This document shows, piece after piece, positions 11,501 through 22,300 of a stretch of 64,000 nt of DNA; within the stretch, counting starts at the first letter, position 1, and every line of letters starts with the position of its first letter. Location: positions 1,382,001-1,446,000 of the forward strand of contig OX387201.1 of assembly GCA_947561715.1 (NCBI GenBank). The letters run 5' to 3'. Below the pieces are notes generated by a model. The model made no database searches. It was not told where the DNA came from and saw nothing but the letters and a program-made list of their open reading frames with translations. A program made the translations under genes and the position numbers. Origin of the DNA: Ascidia mentula. Lineage: Eukaryota > Chordata > Ascidiacea > Phlebobranchia > Ascidiidae.

Positions 11501-14283
11501 AATCAGCTGCTCGTTTTTAATCCAAAATAATACACTTGTATTAAAAATTCATTTTTACCCAATCATTGTGATTTTTGTCTGATATTCAGATATTTTCGCG
11601 AAACCATGAACCAGTGCAATGCAACCTAAAAAAATGAAAACCCGAAACCCTATTTTTAACTTCCTTGTTTTCAGTGTTCGAGATCATGCGGGCCGGGCAT
11701 CCAACGTCGCAACGTCACGTGTTCTTACGTTGACCCGAAGACGTATCGACAGCGCGAGGCAATCACGTGTGACCACGGGAGGAAACCTTACGGAATGAGG
11801 GATTGCGATCGGGGAAATTGCGGATCAACCGTCTTGTGGCGGATCGGATCCTGGTCTCAGGTAATTACCGCGAAATGGAACATTTGTTCCTCATATTCCC
11901 TGATTATCGGTGCTTTTTTAGGCATTAAAACGGCAACCTTTAAATGAACACTAGCATTTATTTTACCTAAACCATCAACTATTTGTTAGTGTTCGGCAAC
12001 CTGTGGCAAGGGGACTCTCGTGCGCAGCGTAGTGTGCACAGACCGCGCCACCTTGGCACCGCTAGCTGACGCTGTTTGTGAAGCTATCCCGTCTTTTCCA
12101 CCGGAGAGAGTTAGGACTTGCGAAATCGAACCATGCCTTCCTACGTCATGTCGACACTTGAAGGCGCAACAGAGCATCGACCGTGACGCCGAATATTACT
12201 TGAAGATTCAGGATCAAATGAAAAAGGTAAAGGTTGCTTACTTACAATGTTGAAAATAGCAGGTCGTATTGTAAATGTATTTTTGAAAACTAATAACGAT
12301 TGCATACGAAGAAAACGGCAAATTAATGTCCAATAAAATTACATTCAGATTTACTGCAAGGGCATGCGTACCTCTCATCCGACCGAGTACCTCACGCTTC
12401 CAGCAGGAGCGGAAGAAAACTTCTCCGAAATCTACGGATACAGGTAGAAACAAAACATTACGTTATGTCCAAAGTCAAATCATTGTTGCCTTAAGACCTG
12501 CTGACTAGAAAACTTGTTACAGAGTTAGAGATCCAATTTTTTTAATCGTTTTGCTGCGTTAGTTCAGGTCATTGCAACTTCCTTGCTTTTCAGGTTGATA
12601 AACGCCGACACATGTCCCAATAACGGTTCCAGGAACGATTCCTGTGCTTGCCACCACGATCGACCTGACGCCGGCAAAACCCAATTCAGCAAAGTTCGAT
12701 TTGATGTCGACGCAATGAGGATTATAGGTACAATTTATCCTGACAAATAAAGTTGGAAATTGAAATGTTGCTTTCAAGCCACTTGCACAACTCTGTGTTT
12801 ACTGGTGTTGCAAAACTTGTGCTTCTTGTTGATCAGAATTGTTCTTCTGGCACTCAAGTTTCTAGTGTTTATTTGAAACCGACGTTTCGTCTGCCATCCG
12901 GCGAGACTTCCTCAGGGTTATGTTAGCAATATAGCAGTATATTTCTGCTTCTTGTTTTAAAAACATTTTTAACTGACTAATTTTGCTGAAATAGCACAGC
13001 TCACCTCAAACAAACTTTATTTCACCGTAATTGAATGAAATTCTTGCATTTTAGTGTATAAATATTCTGCAAGAGGTATTCTAACGAACAACCTTTTCTT
13101 AACTTAACATTTACTGCAATATAGCAAGGGTATTTCGTAAAAGTAGTAGCTTTTGTCTCTGCTTCTGGCTGCATAATGGCGGCAAACCATTTCGCTTGGT
13201 CGTGAATGTAGCAAGGTGACAAACGTCACACTAGTTGCAATGACCTAAATCCTTGGCGTCATTTACTTTTATGACCTGGATTAAACGGCCTTGTTGACCT
13301 GGATTAAGGGCTTAACTTTTTTGACAGGAGATTATCAAATTTACCTTTGTGATTGTTTCAGGTTTTGTCAAAAGCTAGTAATATTTTTCCTATGGTGGTC
13401 GTTGCTTTGCTTTTAACATACTATTTAGTCCAGGTTGGCATGTTGTATTTTGGTTACACAGTACATTTTTTCGTACTTTTGGTGTCATTCCACTGTAAAT
13501 TAAATCGATATTTTTCTTTCAGCAAATGATTTCTCTTTCGCTTCGACAGTGTATGGGTTGAATGTAGCTTTTGGCGTTGCAGGGGATTGCTACAGCCGAG
13601 TTAATTGCCCACAGGTAACTATATAAATACATAAATACATATATACGCTTACCCTCGAAACTACCCTTATATATATTGATAGTTTACACAATTTTACTGT
13701 TGACAATGTTTTAATAAAACAATGAACAAAACGTGCTCTTTTGAAGTCGATCGGACAACCGTATTTGTACTTGGATATTATTTTCGCATATGCACAAATT
13801 TGACCTTACATGTTTTTCAAGGGCAAGTTCCGGGTAAATTTGGAAGGAACCGGTTTCGTTGTCAGTCCGTACACTACGTGGCGCTCTTACGGACGACAGT
13901 CGGTCAGAAGGACGCATAAAAGTCATGTAAGTGAAAAACCCTCTACCTTGAAAACATCACTTTTAATATAGAGCTCAAAAATTCCTCAGTCAGATGGAAA
14001 TACAAAATACAATTACAATTTCTTTTTGGGGCATCAAAGTGTTTCGCTTAGTTTGTGTTTGAGAAGATGATGCTCGACTTGTAATCAACACGAATTTACG
14101 TAAAATGTTGTGAACTAAATGCTATCAGTGCTGTGTGGCTGTCAACTAAATGCACCTAACTTACAGTTTTATTTGTATTTGTTTCTTCAGAGTGGAGACG
14201 TTGTGCATGGCACATGTGGTGGCTACTGCAGTAGTTGCCTACCTGATCCCAAATATGGGTTTCTGCTTGCGCACGACACCTAG
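2081..14283 (+). CDS. ADAMTS9/ADAMTS20 (GON-1)-like secreted metalloprotease, 5' partial
   Basis: Twenty-nine exons spliced in one frame give about 1,590 residues. In order: end of the disintegrin-like domain, a central thrombospondin type 1 repeat (TSR), cysteine-rich domain, spacer, fourteen more TSRs with a Thr-rich linker, and a C-terminal GON domain that ends in TAG at 14281-14283. Fifteen TSRs plus a GON domain is the architecture of vertebrate ADAMTS9 and ADAMTS20 and of nematode GON-1, which cleave proteoglycans in extracellular matrix and have roles in cell migration and secretion. The signal peptide, prodomain and zinc-protease domain must lie upstream of the window, so catalytic competence cannot be judged. 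A single invertebrate gene may be co-orthologous to both vertebrate paralogues, so no symbol is assigned. It converges on the dynein gene, with stops 2.1 kb apart. Confidence 0.9.
5445..12130 (+). CDS. ADAMTS-like gene: tandem thrombospondin type 1 repeats 2-15
   Basis: Exons: 5445-5588, 5719-5825, 5992-6057, 6180-6335, 6532-6696, 6864-7028, 7234-7477, 7659-7819, 8014-8187, 8398-8976, 9210-9365, 9478-9654, 10327-10503, 10639-10809, 11260-11442, 11675-11860 and the first part of 11990-12225. Each repeat has the W..W..CS..CG.G..R core with six cysteines. From repeat 4 on, nearly all introns cut in phase 0 directly before the first Cys of CSxxCG, so exons are interchangeable modules. Exons 7234-7477 and 7659-7819 add a linker between repeats 6 and 7 that is rich in Thr, Pro and Arg. 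TSRs of this family commonly carry O-fucose (on Ser/Thr in CSxS/TCG) and C-mannose on Trp; the sites fit but modification is inferred. Confidence 0.9.
8398..8976 (+). CDS. ADAMTS-like gene: TSR8 plus mucin-like Thr-rich linker exon
   Basis: This 579-base exon is the longest of the gene. It encodes TSR8 ([16 protein letters not shown]) and then a Thr-rich segment in which a 27-base unit, read as TTRPTTTTT, is repeated about six times from about 8577 to 8735. A less regular Thr/Ser/Pro stretch follows to 8860. The exon ends with WISGTWSH, the start of TSR9. The linker resembles an O-glycosylated mucin stalk that would space the two groups of TSRs. The antisense strand shows Cys-rich and Val-rich open frames over the same repeat; they are by-products of the base composition. 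Confidence 0.88.
11990..14283 (+). CDS. ADAMTS-like gene: TSR15 and C-terminal GON domain
   Basis: Exons 11990-12225, 12349-12443, 12594-12727, 13523-13614, 13822-13926 and 14191-14283. After TSR15 the sequence reads [20 protein letters not shown], then [65 protein letters not shown] and [10 protein letters not shown]. These are the hallmark blocks of the GON domain (about 200 residues, ten conserved cysteines), known only from the ADAMTS9/ADAMTS20/GON-1 branch. The chain stops ten residues after the last block (FLLAHDT, TAG). In vertebrate ADAMTS9 the GON domain has been linked to ER-to-Golgi traffic. Confidence 0.9.
12831..12945 (-). mobile_element. Small retroposed element with 11-bp target duplication, copy A
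   Basis: An insert of about 115 bases flanked by the direct repeat TGCTTCTTGTT at 12820-12830 and 12946-12956. Its 75-base core (12841-12915, minus strand) is about 80% identical to the core of the insert at 34712-34810 and ends in the same GTGCCAGAAGAAC. It lies within the intron between the second and third GON exons of the ADAMTS-like gene (12728-13522), in reverse orientation. It is too short to encode protein, so it must be non-autonomous. Confidence 0.7.
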
Positions 14284-16398
14284 TGGCGTGGTAAGTTATC
14301 AAACTTACACTTTTTGGTCGTTTAATCGTATTGTGTGACACTCTCTAATTGGAAACCCCAAATTGTGTGACAACTTCGTCAATTGGCAAAAATTCTTGGA
14401 AATAAGTTGGTGGTGAAAGGCACACAGTTGCACGCAACAAAATTTATTGATAAATGTTTTTTTTTTTTGCAGAACCATCGAAAGGTTTTCAAGCTTACCT
14501 CAAACGTACAAACGTCAAAACTTTATTTTTCATTTTTCCTGCTATAATTATTATTATTATTTTTTTTCTTAGTTTTTTTGTTTATTTTAGAACAACTGTT
14601 TGTTTCATTTATACGTCATAAAGTATTTAAATTTTTGTGCCATTTTTATATATGTTCCAATCAAACCGCCAGATGTCGCTGTGCACAATCGTTTTCCTCC
14701 ACTTTATTTTTCTCGAATCTCGTCGCGGACCAAAGCGGTTCGCCATTTTTGTATGATGTCACAATAGAAAATTGTCACGTGATTGCACTAATCGATCCGT
14801 CGCTTAGAAAATCGTGAATTTTACAAAATTTGTTATTTTGGAAGTCTTACGTTTGCCCGATGATGAACAGTATGTTTTGCCATTGTTTTGCAACAAATTG
14901 TGGCTGTTACGTCATACTATCGAGTGACGTGAAATTTGAAGTTTATATTTATTCGTCGCAAAGTATTTTTACATCAGTATTTATTATTCCCTTTTCATAA
15001 GTTTAAACCACATAGACGTCATTATTACGTCACAACCCCCTGAAGAATACAGACAATGACCTGAAACCGCTCCTTGCCACAAAGTATTTTTGACCACTTA
15101 ACCTCGGGTGGTCGCTGTTTTCAGGGCTCGCGTCGTTTCGCCGTTTTACTTTTGCGAATCACGTGGTACGATGCGCACGACTGCCTCCCGCGTCACGTGA
15201 CACACACATACACTTGCCTCTGTGTTTGGCGCCAACCTCCATTGCCAACCGCCCGTTGTCCCACAGACCGTGCCTTAGTACCGACATGCAGTACCTGAAA
15301 TGCGGGGTTCCTCTCAGCTGTCTAAATTTTATGCTCTCGCCTTTTTGTGCGTTGATATAATATCTCTGTGCGTTAACTAGTCTAATTTCATCTTGCATTT
15401 TGGGCTCATGCAGCTCGCCTTGGAATATGTAAATTGCCAATAATGAAGCAATTAAAGTTTCAAATTACGTGAAACCACATAAATCGTCAATGTCACAATT
15501 TGCGTTCCCGAACTAGGCAAGTGGTTGTGGCCCAAACCTCCTTCCATAAACTCTGCCTCCCTTAGATCAAAGCTGTTGTATTTTGCCATAATCAGCATCC
15601 AACTATAATCACCTCACCTCTGTTTGTGTCGCCTGCGTTCATCTTTCTTTGACCGTTCTCGTTACTTTGTTCGTCGATACTACGCGTTTCGGCTGCTTCG
15701 CATAGAAATCATTTTATTCAAGGGCAGGTCCCTGCGCTCATCCGACAGCGCGGTCGCTGTTCCATCTAGTACGCTTCACTCCCCTTTGCCTGTTGCTTTT
15801 TGCTCTCGCGTATTGAAAGTTTCGCCAAAAATCTTGTAGTTTCTCAATGACGTCACAATTGTCTTGACATTGTGACGTCGCGCGGCGCTTTAACTTATTA
15901 GTGACGTGCTGTTGTTGTCGTATCTGTGATGACGTTTCAACTGTTGCACAATTTACGTCGATTTGTAATAAACAGAACAAAATGTTATTCCCCGCGTGTT
16001 GGTTTCGGAATATTGGAGTGTGAAGGTTGCGTGGGTAAGTGACGTTTTTCTATTTTACTTTGAAAAGCTGTTAACAACTTCACTGCAATGCGGTTTGAAT
16101 ATGCAAAAATTGGTTTATATGCGTTTATTATAGTTGTACAAAAACACAACGTCAAAACGAAATACATGTTTCTCGAACTTGGATATAAAAATATGTTCTG
16201 AATAAAATAAGGTATAATTTTGACGTCACCTTTACCTTGCGCAAAGGATTGAACCTAAAATAAACATCGAAATTTGGAATATTTGCTTCAATCGCGTTAA
16301 AAAATGAACTGAGCACAAAATACCTATGATATATTTACAATGACGTAAGAAACAAAGGCACAAAAACGATTAAACTTTATCACACATGGGGATTTTCC
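14284..16398. other. Convergent intergenic region with both 3' UTRs
   Basis: Between the stop of the ADAMTS-like gene and the stop of the dynein gene. It should contain both 3' untranslated regions, but I cannot place either cleavage site with confidence: AATAAA-type words occur at several places, for example near 15966 (+). The stretch 15060-15800 is somewhat richer in G+C and contains several TGACGT-type words, but no open frame there resembles a protein family, and no tRNA or other RNA fold was recognised. Confidence 0.5.
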
Positions 16399-19300
16399 CT
16401 AATCGGCCAGACCACAGAGCAGTGCGGATCCTCTGGATATCCAGAAGTCCGGATGTTGTTGGGTTGGGAGATGCACGGACACCACAAAGTTGGTGGAATG
16501 TCCTGAAAAAAAAACGCATAAAGTTGAATGCTAATAATTATCCAAAGAAAGCTGGTTTATGTTGGTAATTAGCAATCTAGTTCACTGATAATTGAGCTAT
16601 GATTGTCCAAAGAAAATCTATTTATGGTTCCTGAATAGATTTTACACAACAACAAATTTGCAACCACCCGATTTGAAAATTAGGACCTTCAAGTTTCTCA
16701 GTTTCGCACTAAACTTTTCTGCTCCACATTTTCGGAGGGAATACGTTGAGCCATTATGTTTTTATGGACATTTATTGGTAAACTAGATTTCTGGGGAATA
16801 TTATTAGTACATTTGAAGTTTGCATTACCCCAAAACAATTAAATTGTTTCTTATCTGCCAAATTTTTCGATCTTAAGACAACGGGAACCAACCTGTGGTG
16901 GAGAGAACCCCTGCTCTTGCTCCTGTCTTGTAGAGAGGACACTGGTAATCCTCAACCGGAGAAGCGAAATCCATCTTCGGTTCCATGTGGAGGAGCGGCA
17001 TCCTCTCATTCATCACTCGATCCCTCTCTGACGTCATCAACATCGTCTCCGTATCGAAGCGGAACGCATCAGTGAAGAGTCCGTGAACCACCACGCCATC
17101 CGTGATTTCCGGGAGCTGGAAATAAGATAAATATCATGAGGACAATGTTAACTGTCCCAAAGCTTGTTTGCAATAAAAAAAGTGATTCAGCCAGTGGTCA
17201 CCCAACGGTCAATTAATATTCCATAAACGTTTTATCATCAACCTCTTTATCAGCTTCCGGTTCCTCTCCAAAAGCAACTTGTTGAAGTTCTTCATGATAT
17301 TCTCCCTGATCTCGGAAGATGGAAAGAGGATGGAAATGGAAACTGAGGCGATCAATCGGATAATCGTAAGTTCTTGCGTGGTTTTGAAGCGCACCGGTTA
17401 AGAAACCTGCAAAAACATACAGGATCCTTTTTATCGGATTTTGGCAAAAACAAAAATAGGCATAATTTGGCATATTTGATCGGATTTTTTCAGATTTAAA
17501 CCGGTCAGAACCGGTTTGGGTGGCTACTGGAACCTCCAAACCGGTTTAATCCAGTTTTTGAAACGCAAAACTTTTGGCCGATTTCCGGAAAAACACCAAG
17601 ACTATAGCCTTTCCTTTTTATCGGATTTTGGCAAAAACAAAAATAGGCATAATTTGGCCTATTTGATCGGATTTTTTCAGATTTAAACCGGTCAGAACCG
17701 GTTTGGGTGGCTACTGGAACCTCCAAACCGGTTTAATCCAGTTTTTGAAACGCAAAACTTTGGGCCGATTTCCGGAAAAACACCAAGACTAGCCTTTCCT
17801 TTTTATCGGATTTTGGCAAAAACAAAAATAGGCATAATTTGGCATATTTGATCGGATTTTTTCAGATTTAATCCGGTCAGAACCGGTTTGGGTGGCTACT
17901 GGAACCTCCAAACCGGTTTAATCCAGTTTTTGAAACGCAAAACTTTTGGCCGATTTCCGGAAAAACACCAAGACTATAGCCTTTCCTTTTTATCGGATTT
18001 TGGCAAAAACAAAAATAGGCATAATTTGGCATATTTGATCGGATTTTTTCAGATTTAAACCGGTCAGAACCGGTTTGGGTGGCTACTGGAACCTCCAAAC
18101 CGGTCTAATCCAGTTTTTGAAACAAAAAACTTTGGGCCGATTTCCGGAAAAACACCAAGACTATAGCCTTTCCTTTTTATCGGATTTTGGCAAAAACAAA
18201 AATAGGCATAATTTGGCATATTTGATCGGATTTTTTCAGATTTAAACCGGTCAGAACCGGTTTGGGTGGCTACTGGAACCTCCAAACCGGTTTAATCCAG
18301 TTTTTGAAACGCAAAACTTTTGGCCGATTTCCGGAATAACACCAAGACTGTAGCCTTTCCTTTTTATCGGATTTTGGCAAAAACAAAAATAGGCATAATT
18401 TGGCATATTTGATCGGATTTTTTCAGATTTAAACCGGTCAGAACCGGTTTGGGTGGCTACTGGAACCTCCAAACCGGTTTAATCCAGTTTTTGAAACGCA
18501 AAACTTTTGGCCGATTTCCGGAAAAACACCAAGACTATAGCCTTTCCTTTTTATCGGATTTTGGCAAAAACAAAAATAGGCATAATTTGGCGTATTTGAT
18601 CGGACTTTTTTCAGATTTAAACCGGTCAGAACCGGTTTGGGTGGCTACTGGAACCTCCAAACCGGTTTAATCCAGTTTTTGAAACGCAAAACTTTTGGCC
18701 GATTTTCGGAAAAACACCAAGACTATAGCCTTTCCTTTTTATCGGATTTTGGCAAAAACAAAAATAGGCATAATTTGGCATATTTGATCGGATTTTTTCA
18801 GATTTAAACCGGTCAGAACCGGTTTGGGTGGCTACTGGAACCTCCAAACCGGTTTAATCCAGTTTTTGAAACGCAAAACTTTTGGCCGATTTTCGGAAAA
18901 ACACCAAGACTATAGCCTTTCCTTTTTATCGGATTTTGGCAAAAACAAAAATAGGCATAATTTGGCATATTTGATCGGATTTTTTCAGATTTAAACCGGT
19001 CAGAACCGGTTTGGGTGGCTACTGGAACCTCCAAACCGGTTTAATCCAGTTTTTGAAACGCAAAACTTTTGGCCGATTTCCGGAATAACACCAAGACTGT
19101 AGCCTTTCCTTTTTATCGGATTTTGGCAAAAACAAAAATAGGCATAATTTGGCATATTTGATCGGATTTTTTCAGATTTAAACCGGTCAGAACCGGTTTG
19201 GGTGGCTACTGGAACCTCCAAACCGGTTTAATCCAGTTTTTGAAACAAAAAACTTTGGGCCGATTTCCGGAAAAACACCAAGACTATAGCCTTTCCTTTT

Positions 19301-22300
19301 TATCGGATTTTGGCAAAAACAAAAATAGGCATAATTTGGCATATTTGATCGGATTTTTTCAGATTTAAACCGGTCAGAACCGGTTTGGGTGGCTACTGGA
19401 ACCTCCAAACCGGTTTAATCCAGTTTTTGAAACGCAAAACTTTTGGCCGATTTCCGGAAAAACACCAAGACTATAGCCTTTCCTTTTTATCGGATTTTGG
19501 CAAAAACAAAAATAGGCATAATTTGGCATATTTGATCGGATTTTTTCAGATTTAATCCGGTCAGAACCGGTTTGGGTGGCTACTGGAACCTCCAAACCGG
19601 TTTAATCCAGTTTTTGAAACGCAAAACTTTTGGCCGATTTCTGGAAAAACACCAAGACTATAGCCTTTCCTTTTTATCGGATTTTGGCAAAAACAAAAAT
19701 AGGCATAATTTGGCATATTTGATCGGATTTTTTCAGATTTAAACCGGTCAGAACCGGTTTGGGTGGCTACTGGAACCTCCAAACCGGTTTAATCCAGTTT
19801 TTGAAACGCAAAACTTTTGGCCGATTTCCGGAAAAACACCAAGACTATAGCCTTTCCTTTTTATCGGATTTTGGCAAAAACAAAAATAGGCATAATTTGG
19901 CGTATTTGATCGGACTTTTTTCAGATTTAAACCGGTCAGAACCGGTTTGGGTGGCTACTGGAACCTCCAAACCGGTTTAATCCAGTTTTTGAAACGCAAA
20001 ACTTTTGGCCGATTTCCGGAAAAACACCAAGACTATAGCCTTTCCTTTTTATCGGATTTTGGCAAAAACAAAAATAGGCATAATTTGGCATATTTGATCG
20101 GATTTTTCCGATTTAAACCGGTCAGAACCGGTTTGGGTGGCTACTGGAACCTCCAAACCGGTTTAAACCAGTTTTTGAAACGCAAAACTTTGGGCCGATT
20201 TCCGGAGAAACACCAAGACTATAGCCTTTCCTTTTTATCGGATTTTGGCAAAAACAAAAATAGGCATAATTTGGCATATTTGATCGGATTTTTTCAGATT
20301 TAATCCGGTCAGAACCGGTTTGGGTGGATATTGGAACCTCCAAACCGGTTTAATCCAGTTTTTGAAACGCAAAACTTTTGGCCGATTTCCGGAAAAACAC
20401 CAAGACTATAGCCTTTCCTTTTTATCGGATTTTGGCAAAAACAAAAATAGGCATAATTTGGCCTATTTGATCGGATTTTTTCAGATTTAAACCGGTCAGA
20501 ACCGGTTTGGGTGGCTACTGGAACCTCCAAACCGGTTTAATCCAGTTTTTGAAACAAAAAACTTTGGGCCGATTTCCGGAAAAACACCAAGACTATAGCC
20601 TTTCCTTTTTATCGGATTTTGGTAAAAACAAAAATAGGCATAATTTGGCATATTTGATCGGATTTTTTCAGATTTAAACCGGTCAGAACCGGTTTGGGTG
20701 GCTACTGGAACCTCCAAACCGGTTTAATCCAGTTTTTGAAACGCAAAACTTTTGGCCGATTTCCGGAAAAACACCAAGACTATAGCCTTTCCTTTTTATC
20801 GGATTTTGGCAAAAACAAAAATAGGCATAATTTGGCATATTTGATCGGATTTTTTCAGATTTAATCCGGTCAGAACCGGTTTGGGTGGCTACTGGAACCT
20901 CCAAACCGGTTTAATCCAGTTTTTGAAACGCAAAACTTTTGGCCGATTTCCGGAAAAACACCAAGACTATAGCCTTTCCTTTTTATCGGATTTTGGCAAA
21001 AACAAAAATAGGCATAATTTGGCATATTTGATCGGATTTTTTCAGATTTAAACCGGTCAGAACCGGTTTGGGTGGCTACTGGAACCTCCAAACCGGTTTA
21101 ATCCAGTTTTTGAAACGCAAAACTTTTGGCCGATTTCCGGAATAACACCAAGACTATAGCCTTTCCTTTTTATCGGATTTTGGCAAAAACAAAAATAGGC
21201 ATAATTTGGCCTATTTGATCGGATTTTTTCAGATTTAAACCGGTCAGAACCGGTTTGGGTGGCTACTGGAACCTCCAAACCGGTTTAATCCAGTTTTTGA
21301 AACAAAAAACTTTGGGCCGATTTCCGGAAAAACACCAAGACTATAGCCTTTCCTTTTTATCGGATTTTGGCAAAAACAAAAATAGGCATAATTTGGCATA
21401 TTTGATCGGATTTTTTCAGATTTAAACCGGTCAGAACCGGTTTGGGTGGCTACTGGAACCTCCAAACCGGTTTAATCCAGTTTTTGAAACGCAAAACTTT
21501 TGGCCGATTTCCGGAAAAACACCAAGACTATAGCCTTTCCTTTTTATCGGATTTTGGCAAAAACAAAAATAGGCATAATTTGGCATATTTGATCGGATTT
21601 TTTCAGATTTAATCCGGTCAGAACCGGTTTGGGTGGCTACTGGAACCTCCAAACCGGTTTAATCCAGTTTTTGAAACGCAAAACTTTTGGCCGATTTCCG
21701 GAAAAACACCAAGACTATAGCCTTTCCTTTTTATCGGATTTTGGCAAAAACAAAAATAGGCATAATTTGGCATATTTGATCGGATTTTTTCAGATTTAAA
21801 CCGGTCAGAACCGGTTTGGGTGGCTACTGGAACCTCCAAACCGGTTTAATCCAGTTTTTAAAAACGCAAAACTTTTGGCCGATTTCCGGAAAAACACCAA
21901 GACTATAGCCTTTCCTTTTTATCGGATTTTGGCAAAAACAAAAATAGGCATAATTTGGCATATTTGATCGGATTTTTTCAGATTTAAACCGGTCAGAACC
22001 GGTTTGGGTGGCTACTGGAACCTCCAAACCGGTTTAATCCAGTTTTTGAAACGCAAAACTTTTGGCCGATTTCCGGAAAAACACCAAGACTATAGCCTTT
22101 CCTTTTTATCGGATTTTGGCAAAAACAAAAATAGGCATAATTTGGCATATTTGATCGGATTTTTTCAGATTTAATCCGGTCAGAACCGGTTTGGGTGGCT
22201 ACTGGAACCTCCAAACCGGTTTAATCCAGTTTTTGAAACGCAAAACTTTTGGCCGATTTCCGGAAAAACACCAAGACTATAGCCTTTCCTTTTTATCGGA

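Noticed and set aside
15960-16035. Short ATG-led exon with a GTAAGT donor in the intergenic region
   Set aside because: The frame stops after about ten codons, and nothing downstream continues it.
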